A stretch of DNA of 64,000 bases from Andrena cerasifolii (GCF_050908995.1 NC_135118.1:6820001-6884000); one strand, 5' to 3'; shown: positions 1 to 10,046, counted from the first letter of the stretch. Made by a program: numbers and translations. Notes: a model not told the origin generated them from the sequence alone.

Positions 1-101
1 GAAGTGGCGCAGATGTTTCGAGACAGTGACTGTTTAACGAAGAGACGCAGAATTTTCGAACGCCTCTTATTTGCAACTATAAGGCGATGCCTTTGAAGCT
101 G

Positions 102-1643
102 AAAGGGTGTAGCCGGTTAAGATGGTCAAATGTGTCCTTGAACCGAATTCGACTCACGATGAATCATTCGAAAGCTTATTAAAAAAGAAACATTTGTGGC
201 AATTTTCAACTTCGTATCTCCACCCGGAGGGTAGTAAAGGGCAAAAATAGGAAATCAGGTTTTTGCCGAATTTCTCCTATACTAGGGGATGAAAAATTTT
301 GAAAAAAATCAGAGGCATTTCTGTTATCGGGGCACATATTAGAGAATTGTTTCAGATTTTTAAATTGAAAAACGAAGCTGTGAAAAATAAAAAACACCAA
401 AAAATGCTGAAAAATGTCGATTGTCTATCGAAGCAGGCTTGGCACTATAATTATATTTTTACTGTAAGTACGTATGATTGTTACTATTGTCCTGAATTTT
501 TTTCAGATTTTTCAATTTGTTGCGCCGCAGTTAAAAAAATTAAAAACCGATTTTTCGTCGCTTTTTCCGTGTCAGAGTAATGTCAGGGGTATAACAGTTT
601 CAAATTATTCGGTTTTTTCAGTTTCTTTAATTCCTATGATGTTTTGCTGTACGCATAAACATTGAAGATCGCATAAAACACTTATTTCATGAAGCAATTC
701 GACGTATAAGTTACTCTGACACGGAAAAAACGACGAAAACATCGGTTTTTAATTTTTTTAACTGCGGCGCACCGAATTGAAAAATCTGAAAAAAATTCAG
801 GACAATAGTAACAATCATACGTACTTACAGTAAAAATATAATTATAGTGCCAAGCCTGCTTCGATACACAATCGGCATTTTTCAGCATTTTTTGGCGTTT
901 TTTATTTTTCACAGCTTGGTTTTTCAATTTAAAAATCTGAAAAAAATTCAGGACAATAGTAACAATCATACGTACTTACAGTAAAAATATAATTATAGTG
1001 CCATGCCTGCTTCGATGCACAATCGGCATTTTTCAGCATTTTTTGGCGTTTTTTATTTTTCACAGCTTGGTTTTTCAATTGAAAAATCTGAAAAAAATTC
1101 AGGACAATAGTAACAATCATACGTACTTTCAGTAAAAATATAATTATAGTGCCAAGCCTGCTTCGATGCACAATCGGCATTTTTCAGCATTTTTTGGCGT
1201 TTTTTAGTTTTCACGGCTTGGTTTTTCAATTGAAAAATCTGAAAAAAAATCAGGACAATAGTAACAATCATACGTACTTTCAGTAAAAATATAATTATAG
1301 TGCCAAGTCTGCTTCGATACACAATCGGCATTTTTCAGCATTTTTTGGCGTTTTTTAGTTTTCACGGCTTGGTTTTTCAATTTAAAAATCTGAAACAATT
1401 CTCTAATATGTGCCCCGATAACAGAAATGTCTCTGATTTTTTTCAAAATTTTTCATCCCCTAGTATAGGAGAAATTCAACAAAAACCTGATTTCCTATTT
1501 TTGCCCTTTACTACCGTCCGGGTGGAGATACGAAGTTGAAAATTGCCACAAATGTTTCTTTTTTAATAAGCTTTCGAATGATTCATCGAGAGTCGAATTC
1601 GGTTCAAGGGCACATTTTACCATCTTAACCGGCTACACCCTTT
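102..1643. mobile_element. Asymmetric fold-back (long terminal inverted repeat) element
   Basis: The two ends are reverse complements: aaagggtgtagccgg at the left and ccggctacacccttt at the right. The match continues inward through the whole left arm (102-583) and right arm (706-1643), leaving a loop of about 120 bp. The right arm is about 456 bp longer than the left, which is almost exactly three copies of the 151-bp unit repeated inside it. No transposase is encoded; open frames here are only the repeat read through. The left flank (82-101) resembles the 170-bp satellite seen downstream, and satellite resumes just to the right, so the element probably inserted into the array. The superfamily is not identifiable, and the target duplication could not be resolved. 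Confidence 0.8.
781..1390. repeat. 151-bp tandem repeat inside right arm of fold-back element
   Basis: The string caggacaatagtaacaatca recurs at 798, 949, 1100 and 1251, an exact spacing of 151 bp, with few substitutions between units. The left arm of the same element carries only one unit in the opposite orientation (about 350-510). The array therefore expanded in one arm only. Confidence 0.9.
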
Positions 1644-2450
1644 AGTATACCTTTTTCCACTTCACGTTCTCCTGATATATTGGCCAAAATCTGGCGAAAA
1701 TTTTCAGAATGCACAAAATTGGGCTTTGTAACAGGAGAACATGATGTCGAAAGAGGTGGCACTAAGTAACGTCTTCGGAGAGAGAATCGAGGATGCCTTC
1801 GAAGCTGAAATTCAGAATACCTCTTTCCACTTCATGTTCTCCTGATATATTGGCCAAAATCTGGCGAAAATTTTCAGAATGCACAAAATTGGGCTTTGTA
1901 ACAGGAGAACATGCCGTCGAAAGAGATGGCACAAAGTAACGTCTTCGGAGAGAGAATCGAGGATGCCTTCGAAGCTGAAATTCAGAATACCTCTTTCCAC
2001 TTCATGTTCTCCTGATATATTGGCCAAAATCTGGCGAAAATTTTCAGAATGCACAAAATTGGGCTTTGTAACAGGAGAACATGCCGTCGAAAGAGATGGC
2101 ACAAAGTAACGTCTTCGGAGAGAGAATCGAGGATGCCTTCGAAGCTGAAATTCAGGGTACCTCCTTTCGCTTCGTGTTCTCCTGATACCTGGGCCAAAAT
2201 CTGGCGAAAATTTTCAGAATGCACAAAATTGGGCTTTGTAACAGGAGAACATGCCGTCGAAAGAGATGGCACAAAGTAACGTCTTCGGAGAGAGAATCGA
2301 GGATGCCTTCGAAGCTGAAATTCAGAATACCTGTTTCCACTTCATGTTCTCCTGATATATTGGCCAAAATCTGGCGAAAATTTTCAGAATGCACAAAATT
2401 GGGCTTTGTAACAGGAGAACATGCCGTTGAAAGAGATCGCACAAAGTAAC
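1644..2450. repeat. 170-bp satellite array, about 4.7 units
   Basis: tggccaaaat occurs at 1681, 1851, 2021, 2191 (as gggccaaaat) and 2361, each 170 bp apart. Units are nearly identical; the one around 2150-2200 is the most diverged. The array breaks off after gcacaaagtaacg near 2450. Open frames of 76-96 codons on both strands repeat with the same period and are products of the satellite, not genes. About 170 bp is a common monomer length for insect satellites; centromeric or pericentromeric function is not shown. Confidence 0.93.
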
Positions 2451-3099
2451 GCGCAGAAAATCATTTGCAAATCCAAGGCCAAATGTTACAAATTGCTTGA
2501 TATCTCGAGTTCTATCGATTATAGTTAATAATAATTTATACTGGGCGGTTAGTGTAAATGTTGTTAACATTATTTGTCACAGCACTAGCCACTGGAATGG
2601 ATATTTTAGCCGAAAATCCATTTTTGCCGAAGAATTCGCTGGGTTTCGCAATTGTAACTAACCGTCGACCTTGTTTTGATCGGGGGACATCATTCCTCGA
2701 AGTCTACATAAGGAGCTCACAGATCTTCATGTACTCAGTCGTCGTCGGTCCTCCGGGCTTGAAGGACCTCCGCGAACCCTGGAGCTGCCGAGCCACATGG
2801 ATCCACTGGACTTCCTGGGGACCTGGTTCTTCCTCCCCCTCCCCCCGGAGCTGCCGAGCCACCTGGACCATTCGGAACTGCTGAACTTGCTGGGGACCTG
2901 GTCAGGATTTCAACCCTGCTTCTTCCGCCAGCCTCTCGCCCCTCTGGCCTGGGTTCGTTTATTCGCTTGGTGCTGATGAAATTTTGGGGTTCGGTAAGTC
3001 ATTTAAAATTTTATTGTTTTGCGAATGTCAAATCTGATTTCTTCGGTCGTTTTCCATCATCTGTCCTATTTCCATGCATACTTTCGAGAATTTTGCGCG
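2451..3099. other. Unassigned DNA with a 66-bp partial duplication
   Basis: No recognisable gene. ggagctgccgagccac occurs at 2781 and again at 2847, each followed by similar Leu/Trp-rich codons, giving an imperfect 66-bp direct duplication inside an open frame (2558-2884, plus, 108 codons) that resembles no family I know. Confidence 0.4.
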
Positions 3100-3262
3100 A
3101 GTCGTTCTATTTTGTGTATTTCTTCGATGGGTTTGCATGATTTATTTTATTTGATGCATTTCTTCGATAGGTTTAAATGATTTATTTCATTTTCGTGAAT
3201 TTCTTCGATGGTTTTTCCTGATTTATTTCATCTCGTCGATGTCTTCGATGGTTTTTTGTGAC
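3100..3262. repeat. 40-bp T-rich minisatellite, about 4 units
   Basis: tcttcgatgg or a close variant appears at 3121, 3161, 3202 and 3242, each followed by a T-rich tract resembling tgatttatttcattt. Units are 40-41 bp and moderately diverged. Confidence 0.8.
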
Positions 3263-4143
3263 TTCTGTCACTCTGTCATGCATCTCATCGATGGGTCTAC
3301 ATTCTCTGCTCTTTCCTTCAAGTACTTATCTCTGCGGTGGTTTTGCATGCTCGTGCGTGCTCTGCTGTTGGTCGAAATTATCTCGATCGTCTCCAACTCA
3401 ATAAGCTTTTCCTTAATTTCTTTCCAGGCCGACCACACCGTTACTAACATATAGTAGTTGATTGTTTCAGCTTTTCAGGTTCACCGTTACTCGGGGAATG
3501 GAGTTAATAACACGATATATTTAAAAAGATACTAGTGAAAAGTGATCGTGCAAAGTGACAGTGAAAGAAGACATCTAAGGAAGCCTAGGCTAATTTATTA
3601 TAGTATGAAGTATTTAAGGTCCCATGTAAAATTGCCAAGCAGTCACTAAATCCTTAACTTTGTTGTTCGTTTATTGGCTCCTCATCTGTGATGAGGAGGT
3701 TACCGCTGCTTCCGTTTGCGGAAGCAAGTGACTGAGCATGGAATCGGTATGGGTGGATCAGTTTCATCCCTTGGTGTTCTTGTCCAAAGGGAAAAGTTTC
3801 GGGCGTAGGGGGTGCACCTTTTGGTACACTGCCTGCGTAAGTCACCCGGTTCGATTACCCAATCTCCGTGTTGAACGGCTTGAGTCAGGTCAAGTGTTTG
3901 CTCCTGACGAGTCGCATCGGAGCAACAGGAATCGTCTGGGAGGCGCCGAGCGCTTTTCCCTTTCGACTTGGACAGCAGGGTGGTAGGAACTGCGCCGTCC
4001 AATACTTGTTTCACGCTTACCCTTCGCCTTTCCTTCTTTCCTGAATTTTTTTTAATCGAGTGATTGCTTGGCAGTTCACTAGATTCTATATCTAAACCGA
4101 AGGGATCGATGGAACTTTGTTTCCATCCATCTCTTTGGTTTAG
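3263..4143. other. Unassigned region upstream of the LINE, with a hairpin
   Basis: No gene recognised. It has an 82-codon plus frame (3738-3986) and a 104-codon minus frame (3700-4014), neither resembling a known family. A short hairpin lies at 3709-3725 (cttccgtttgcggaag). A stronger imperfect one spans 4093-4142, where taaaccgaagggatcgatgg pairs with ccatccatctctttggttta over roughly 20 bp. None of the frames continues the reverse transcriptase domain, so this is probably host DNA or another repeat rather than the missing 5' half of the LINE. Confidence 0.4.
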
Positions 4144-4167
4144 TAGGCTTCATGTACAGGGAGATCG

Positions 4168-6132
4168 ATGGCCCCACAGGGGGCAATACTAAGCCCGATC
4201 TTGTATAATATATATACGGCAGACATCGCAAACAATATAAACCTACAGCAGGTTAATATGTTACAATATGCGGATGACATCGTGGTATACACCACGAGCA
4301 ACGCGAGAGATCTAAACAGAAGCGTACTTGAAGACACAATGGAGATAATAATCAAAAATTTAAACAATATTAAACTAGATATTGCTGAAGATAAGACCAA
4401 CCTAATTAACTTTTCTAAAAAGAATAAATCATCTAGGAGAGAAAAAGCTAGGATTGTGGTGAAGGGACGGGAAATTAAAGAAGAGGAGAATATTAAATTC
4501 CTGGGAATCACGTTGGACCGAAAACTGAATTTTGAAACACACACAGAACTAATGGCTCTGAAAGCCAAAAGGAGACTAGCCATGTTAAGATATATAAGTC
4601 ATGTAAAAAAGGGTGCCGATCCTGAAACGATGATACTATTGTACAAGTCACTGGTTAGATCAGTGATAGAATATGGGATGCCTATTTATTTCAATAATAC
4701 CAATAGGAACAACAAGATAGAAGATATAGTGAAAAAAATACATAATGCCGGAATTAGAACGGCTATGGGCTATAGGATGTCCACTCCGACCAATGTGATG
4801 ACAGTGGAAGCGGGTGTAATGGACATAATGAACAGAAGCAAGCTTATAACTCAAAGATATATAACCAACCAAAGGTATAAGAGGGAAAGTGAACCACTAG
4901 GAGCTATTAAACACCTAGCAGAAACCATGAACGAGAGAGACAACGACACACAGATCAATATATTACAAGCGTGGAAAGACACTCTCTTTCTGGAGGAAAT
5001 AATGGAAAGGGAAGAGGACAATATAGATACACTACGAGAAGATGAATCGGAAGGGGAAGAGGATATCGACATCGATGACCTCATCGAATGGGACGCGGGA
5101 GGTCTGAGGGATGAAGTAACGAGACAAGATGGTAACGTATTGATCCAAGAGATCAAAGAGAAAATGGGCATCAATATGGGCACAGAGGTTGAAATCTATA
5201 CAGACGGATCGAAAATGAAGAATGCAAATTCTAATGGAGTGGGAATAGTAATTGCGGAAAGAAATGACGGAAATATAATATGGCAGGACAGAGGCTTTGG
5301 AATCAATAAGAATGCGACAATATATACGACGGAAGCAATAGCCATCGAAAAAGCTATTGAATATGCGAATGAAGAATGGAGGGAAAAAGACGTTCTGATA
5401 TTAACGGACTCAATGAGCGTGATCAAGGGAGTTAGTAACTACGAGATACACAGAAACAGGGAAAAACAAGATAATAGGACTGGAAGAATAAGGAAACTTC
5501 TGCTGGAGAGAGAGAGACAACACAAGAGAGAAAGAAACGGTACGGAACGGTACATTGGGAAAATCAGAATAGCATGGGTCCCTGCGCATACAGGTATAGA
5601 GGGAAACGAAAGAGCGGATAAAAAAGCAAAAGAGCAAATGGCTGGAAATGCAGAACACCAGTGGAAAATACCGATGGAGGACATTAGAACAGCACTAATG
5701 GAGAAGGCATGGGATAAGTCAACCAAGGATATGAGGGAAGAAGGAAAGGAGAAAGGAGTCAAATATTTTAATTTAAGGATAAATAATACTGGAAAAAGGA
5801 AACCTTGGTTTAGGAAGATAGAGAATATAGAAAGAAAAACTATAACCACACTTAATAGGCTGAGAGCAAACCACTACAACCTGGCGGAATCCCTGCACAG
5901 GAAAGGGATAATAGAATCTCCAGAGTGTGAATGCGGGGAGGGAATCGAAGATATTAACCATGTACTATGGAAGTGCAATAAATATGAGGAAATGAGAGGG
6001 GAACTGATAGACAAAATGACGCCAAAAGGCGTCAAAGAGGGAGATGAAATTATGGAGAGAATAAATGAGACTGAACCTAGTATAGCTAGATTAGTGGTAG
6101 GTTTTTTAAATAAAATAAAAAAAGACATATAA
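4168..6132 (+). CDS. LINE ORF2 fragment: C-terminal reverse transcriptase, RNase H and Cys-His motif
   Basis: This is the downstream part of a non-LTR retrotransposon polyprotein. It begins at the APQGAILSP motif of the RT palm (residues 2-10) and has the catalytic YADD box at residues 34-37. The apurinic endonuclease and the RT fingers are missing. A thumb-like region follows, including FLGITLDRKLNF. An acidic linker precedes an RNase H domain with its expected acidic residues at D346 (YTDGS), E389, D414 (LTDS) and D484, plus H474 in WVPAHTGIEGNERAD. The C-terminus has C587-x-C589-x8-H598-x4-C603, like the Cys-His motif of I/R1-type elements. The ATG at 4168 is just the first methionine after truncation, not the native start. 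It cannot retrotranspose by itself and is probably not expressed. Confidence 0.9.
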   Translation: MAPQGAILSPILYNIYTADIANNINLQQVNMLQYADDIVVYTTSNARDLNRSVLEDTMEIIIKNLNNIKLDIAEDKTNLINFSKKNKSSRREKARIVVKGREIKEEENIKFLGITLDRKLNFETHTELMALKAKRRLAMLRYISHVKKGADPETMILLYKSLVRSVIEYGMPIYFNNTNRNNKIEDIVKKIHNAGIRTAMGYRMSTPTNVMTVEAGVMDIMNRSKLITQRYITNQRYKRESEPLGAIKHLAETMNERDNDTQINILQAWKDTLFLEEIMEREEDNIDTLREDESEGEEDIDIDDLIEWDAGGLRDEVTRQDGNVLIQEIKEKMGINMGTEVEIYTDGSKMKNANSNGVGIVIAERNDGNIIWQDRGFGINKNATIYTTEAIAIEKAIEYANEEWREKDVLILTDSMSVIKGVSNYEIHRNREKQDNRTGRIRKLLLERERQHKRERNGTERYIGKIRIAWVPAHTGIEGNERADKKAKEQMAGNAEHQWKIPMEDIRTALMEKAWDKSTKDMREEGKEKGVKYFNLRINNTGKRKPWFRKIENIERKTITTLNRLRANHYNLAESLHRKGIIESPECECGEGIEDINHVLWKCNKYEEMRGELIDKMTPKGVKEGDEIMERINETEPSIARLVVGFLNKIKKDI

Positions 6133-6527
6133 CGCAATATAGGAACTGGATAAGTACAAAAAATGTGCCTAGTGATTGATAGATACGTTAAGGTAAATGA
6201 AACATAACACGGGTAAAGGACGAAACAGGGGCTCTTAAGGAGCAAAAGACTGATTACTATATTAGATTATATTATATTAAGTTATAGATATAGAAACATA
6301 AGTACACGTAAATTGAATGTAATATGCAATAATATAAGAGAAAATGACATGTAATGTAGTATAAGCTAAATAGGATAAGCACACTAAAAACAATGTGATG
6401 TTTAGAATAAGTAATGGATGTAGAATGGGATATTTGAATGATGAGATTATTGTTCGTTGGGCTATATAAGTAGAGAACTTGAAGTGCCATCTAGTAGGGA
6501 ACTATGTAGCCTGAAAGAGAATAAATA
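6133..6527 (+). other. 3' UTR of the LINE
   Basis: AT-rich sequence without an open frame between the LINE stop codon and its terminal repeat. A gaataaa hexamer context at about 6519-6525 lies immediately before the repeat tail. Confidence 0.6.
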
Positions 6528-6568
6528 CCTTAACCTTAACCTTAACCTTAACCTTAACCTTAACCTTC
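6528..6568 (+). repeat. (CCTTAA)n 3' tail of the LINE
   Basis: About 6.7 uninterrupted copies of ccttaa, ending in ccttcaattta. It directly follows the LINE 3' UTR, so it is best read as the element's terminal microsatellite. It is a hexamer and so is not the TTAGG pentamer of insect telomeres. Confidence 0.85.
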
Positions 6569-7685
6569 AATTTAACCCGGGCGCGGATAATAAATAAATT
6601 CATTTTTCATTTACACATCTGCTTACCAAATCTCGCTGGGTAAGCAACAGTTCGTCCTGTAAAACTCATAAAATATGGTCTTCGCTTTCAATAATATGGA
6701 ATCGCTGTTCAAGAAGAATAGAAAATCTCGGATTGAGAAAATCCAGAAACCAATAAATCCATCAAATTTCGTTAAGAGTCGGTCCCCGATCCTTAGGACG
6801 AAGTAACCGATGTAGTTAGGAAGCGTGCTTCGACCACCGTCCAAATGTCTCGAATTAAATTTATCGTAATCTATCCAACTGTATAGCTAATTGTAAGTAA
6901 GTTTGAACATTCCCGCGCAAGCTCACGAGCATCAAACGCATAGAAAACCGTTCCGCTTCGTTACTGCGGTTCATACGCAGTATGCGTGATTCGAAACACA
7001 GCCTAAGTAGCGACTGAGAATAACGCCCTAAGAATACCTGGAGAGAGAACAGAGCAATGGCGGCCGGTTCGAGAAAGAGGGAAGTAACGGGTGAATCTAT
7101 CTCTGTCTTACAACAGGCTATGAATGTATAGTGCGTGCGAGTGAAGTTACTGCGAACACAAAGTACATACATAACATATATAGTACAGATAGAGAGGGAT
7201 AGGTTCACCCGTTATCTTCTATTTCCCTCGGACCGCTGTCGCCTCTACTTTTTCCCACTGCTTCCCTCTGCAGGTATTCTTATAGCTCAATGAGGTATAT
7301 TCTATACCTCGTCTGTGCCTGTATTCACGATATTAAAAAATGTTGTTTATTTAAGAAAATATAATTTCTCCTCTCAATATTATTACATTGAAAAATATGC
7401 AATACAGCTTTCATCAAGTGAATACTTATGCACGTTTAGTGTACACCAGTAATGCAGCTTTGCATAAATATTGCATTGTAGTTCGCAATTTCTCTAATGA
7501 CGGCGCCGGAGGCACAAATGAAAATGTTCGACGATGAACATTGAACGCACTTGCGAATCGTCGGTCGATTCCTGCCAATTCCTGGTCTCCGGTCGTTAAT
7601 TTTTCGTGATTTTTCCACGTGTAGTAGTGTGTCCTTTTCTTTTACATACCTGTGAAACACGGACAATTTTCATCTCTAGTTTAGC
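6569..7685. other. Unassigned DNA upstream of the CFDP1-like gene
   Basis: Mixed composition. Open frames up to 115 codons (6861-7208, minus) show no family resemblance. The last few hundred bases probably contain the promoter of the gene that follows, but no confident TATA box or initiator is visible. Confidence 0.4.
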
Positions 7686-7814
7686 GCGCAGAAATTAAGT
7701 GATAAACGAAGAAGCCAGAGGAACGTTCATAATACTCTGACGAAAGTTCCGGAAGGTGGTTCGTCGTGTAACCGAATTTCTTCGTACGACGGGCCGTGTT
7801 TTCACAGAAAGTAC

Positions 7815-8190
7815 GTAAGTTTCAAAGTAGCGTGGATCAATAACTGAATTATTAGCTCGCGGTTATCTGGGCATTGCGTGCGTCAAAGAGGTTAGCGTGT
7901 ATATTTGTATACGCAACGAAACAGAAGTTTACAATTTCGATGAAGGTTTTTGCTCATTTTTTATGCAGATTAAACAATTCCTTTTGATTTAATGTATATG
8001 ATATGAAGTTACTCGGAGAATCTTGCAATTTGTGGTGTATTTTATATTTCGTTGCCAATAGTGGGTGTAATTAAGTTCTTTTATGATTGTTTGGTAGTAT
8101 CAGGAAATAGTGAAAATGAACGTTTGTCAATGCATTTAAATCTTATTGTAAGAGAGGTACATTTCATCGTAGAAATTTTTATCATTTAAG
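7815..8190 (+). other. Possible 5' UTR intron of the CFDP1-like gene
   Basis: The strong donor context aaagtac/gtaagt gives an intron start at 7815. The nearest reasonable acceptor before the start codon is tttttatcatttaag, ending at 8190, 12 bases upstream of the ATG at 8203. The first exon would then lie roughly in 7686-7814. This is inferred from splice consensus only; transcript data are needed. Confidence 0.4.
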
Positions 8191-8202
8191 TTTTAACTGA
8201 AT

Positions 8203-9143
8203 ATGACCGAGGAACATCAGCTGCCTTCCGATTCCGATGAAGACGATGAAGATTATGTTCCTGACGGCGCTGATAGCGAGCCTGTCTCGGAAGTAGAGTC
8301 CGAAGGCGACGCGGAAAGTGGTCCCGAAGATGAGAACGATGAAAACAAGAGGGAAACTACCAAGAAGAGAGGAAGACAGAGCGGCAAAGGTGCAAGATCA
8401 AAAGTAAAAAAGCGTAGGAAATCAGGGAAGAATGTTAAAGACGAACGCGAAGAGAAAGAGGAAAAGGAGGAGTCTGCGGAGAAGAAGAAGCTCACCGAAG
8501 AGGAAGAAAAGAAACGAGCTGATTCTCTCTGGGCTGATTTCATGAAAGACACAGGCGAGCAATTTAAATTCATCGTACGTATTAAGTTTGTTCCTTCTGC
8601 GACTGATATTTTTGTGTTCCTGCAGCAGGTGTCGTATCTAAAGCTAGCCCACAAGACTCGACGAATAAACTGAAAGAGAAGTCGCCGCCATTGGAGAAAC
8701 CGAGGGTGGAGGAGAAAGTGAAGATAACCAAGGTCTTTGAATTTGCCGGCGAAGAAGTGAAGGTTGAACAGGAAGTGTCAGCAGATTCGGCGGAAGCTAG
8801 ACTGTCGCTCTCCTCCGCCGAGAACTCTGAGAAGACGGGGAATTCTGCTTCGCCTGCGGGCAGAGGCACGGGGAGAGGGAAAGGTTTTAAGCGGGCTGGT
8901 TTAGGAGGTATTTCCTCTGTTCTTGGTCAGTTAGGGAAGAAGGCAAAGATTAGCACGCTAGAGAAATCGAAATTGGATTGGGATAGTTATAAGAAGGAAG
9001 AGAACTTGGAGGAAGAGATTAGCACTCATAACAAAGGGAAAGACGGGTATTTAGAGCGTCAGGACTTTCTGCAAAGGGCGGATCTACGGCAATTTGAGAT
9101 TGAGAAACAGTTACGTAACGCTAACAGACGCAGTGCACGGTGA
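8203..9143 (+). CDS. CFDP1: Craniofacial development protein 1 / BCNT domain protein (Yeti, Swc5 homologue), two coding exons
   Basis: This is a nuclear chromatin protein; the family (yeast Swc5, Drosophila Yeti, vertebrate CFDP1) works with the SWR1/SRCAP/Tip60-type machinery that deposits variant H2A. Exon 1 (8203-8554) encodes an acidic N-terminus, SDSDEDDEDYVPDG, of the kind that binds H2A-H2B. It is followed by a Lys/Arg-rich segment and LWADFMKDTG, a family motif. Exon 2 (8629-9143) encodes a Glu/Lys-rich linker and the diagnostic C-terminal BCNT domain: TLEKSKLDWDSYKKEE, then THNKGKDGYLERQDFL, QRADLRQFEIEKQLR, ending at TGA 9141-9143. The spliced product would be about 288 residues, near the roughly 300 of human CFDP1. 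The ATG at 8203 opens directly on the acidic motif. The exon join is inferred from reading-frame phase. Confidence 0.92.
8555..8628 (+). other. Coding intron of the CFDP1-like gene, probable GC-AG type with NAGNAG acceptor
   Basis: Exon 2 can only be entered in phase 1 at its acceptors. The obvious donor gtacgt at 8575 is phase 0 and does not fit. The GT at 8579 fits but leaves a 50-nt intron, very short for an insect. The GC donor acag/gcgagc at 8555 is phase 1 and gives a 74-nt intron joining LWADFMKDTG to VVSKASPQ. A branch-like ctgat (8602-8606) and a T-rich tract precede the tandem acceptor ctgcagcag. Use of the first CAG would start exon 2 at 8626 and add one alanine. Confidence 0.5.
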
Positions 9144-10046
9144 ATTTTGTATCTTAAGATTTACACGTGTCTCTTCCCTAGCGGCGAGAGTCGAGGGTTG
9201 CGTTAAAAGAAGTATCCCACTAGACGTGCCATTTACCGGCGCTTATAGCATCCGTTTGATCCGATTTCCTGAAACTCTCGTTAAATATTTCGTAACACGT
9301 ACGGAGATACGATCGCCCCCGCTTGGCTTGACAATTGGCTGGATCTGTTTACGAAGAAGCGGCCCGACGGCCAACTCTGTGAGAAGAGACTGATCATTCC
9401 AATGTATTTGACGATAATACAGTATGCTGTGTAATAGTTTAATTTACCATCAGCGAGCCTTCGCCTCGGTCCATTATAACGCCGAACTTCGCATCGAAGC
9501 AGGCTGTTTGAAGCTTGATGCTTCGGAAACCACCGTATATTCTAACGATACAGAGCTCCAGAAACGTTTTTATTCCGTTTCAGTGGAGGGAGAAGGATGG
9601 TTGACTCAGTATAGATAGTCTAGGTATTTAATAAGAGTTCGTTTGAATGGTGAATGAATACATACGAGTACGCGTCGTAGAAATAATCATGACATTTTAG
9701 TTTCATTTACGATCACTGCCTTTGGCGAGTCACGCGAAACATGTTACACCGTATTTACGAACAAGCCACACGAAACCGAGAGCACGGACCGTCGTTAAAG
9801 ATCAACAGTTAAAAGTAGTCGTTTTATATTTCCGTAGCGATAGTAGCAACCAACCATGTACTTTGATCGTTGCTTGCAGGCTACTTGCAGACTAACGTTT
9901 TGCTTTTCCAACGATATCGAAATTAATCTGAATTCTGCAAATCTTGACTCAGGTTTATAGTTTCTAGGATACGTGTAAAATGCATCCCCACAGATACGTA
10001 CGAGGGCTAGGCCATGCTTGCGGGCTATTTAATATCGTGAAATAAA
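9144..10046 (+). other. Probable 3' UTR of the CFDP1-like gene
   Basis: No recognisable coding sequence follows the stop codon. The open frames at 9094-9393 and 9424-9618 have no family resemblance. The first clear polyadenylation hexamer seen, aataaa, lies at 10041-10046 in a region ending gtgaaataaaagata. The true 3' end could be earlier through a variant signal. Confidence 0.4.

Larger units (their letters stand above)
4144..6568 (+). mobile_element. 5'-truncated non-LTR retrotransposon (LINE, RNase H-bearing I/R1/LOA-like group)
   Basis: The element starts inside the reverse transcriptase domain, just after an in-frame stop at 4144-4146, and runs through an intact frame, a roughly 400-bp 3' UTR and a (CCTTAA)n tail. 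Truncation at the 5' end and a simple-repeat 3' tail are typical of target-primed LINE insertion. The order RT, RNase H and C-terminal Cys-His motif is known from I-, R1- and LOA-related clades. Finer clade assignment needs a phylogeny. The surviving frame has no internal stop over 654 codons, which suggests a fairly recent insertion. Confidence 0.88.

Noticed and set aside
299..1446. Repeated peptides such as TYDCYYCPEFFSDF on both strands
   Set aside because: Translations of the inverted repeat and its 151-bp units; the same peptide appears wherever the unit does.
1812..2449. Overlapping open frames of 76-96 codons on both strands
   Set aside because: They recur with the 170-bp satellite period and have no start or splice context; they are repeat translations.
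3840..3870. Pol III B-box-like ggttcgattac suggesting a tRNA or SINE
   Set aside because: No matching A box at the right distance and no cloverleaf or tail could be found.
4140..5961. Several open frames of 70-147 codons on the minus strand opposite the LINE
   Set aside because: They mirror the AT-rich coding sequence of the LINE and show no family features.
6528..6568. Telomere-like repeat
   Set aside because: The unit is CCTTAA, not the insect TTAGG, it is only about 40 bp, and it is attached to the 3' end of a LINE.
8575..8580. gtacgt as the donor of the CFDP1-like coding intron
   Set aside because: It is phase 0, and no acceptor before the BCNT-domain exon is compatible with that phase.
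8253..8869. Ser/Phe-rich minus-strand frames opposite the CFDP1-like gene
   Set aside because: They are the antisense of acidic and lysine-rich coding sequence.
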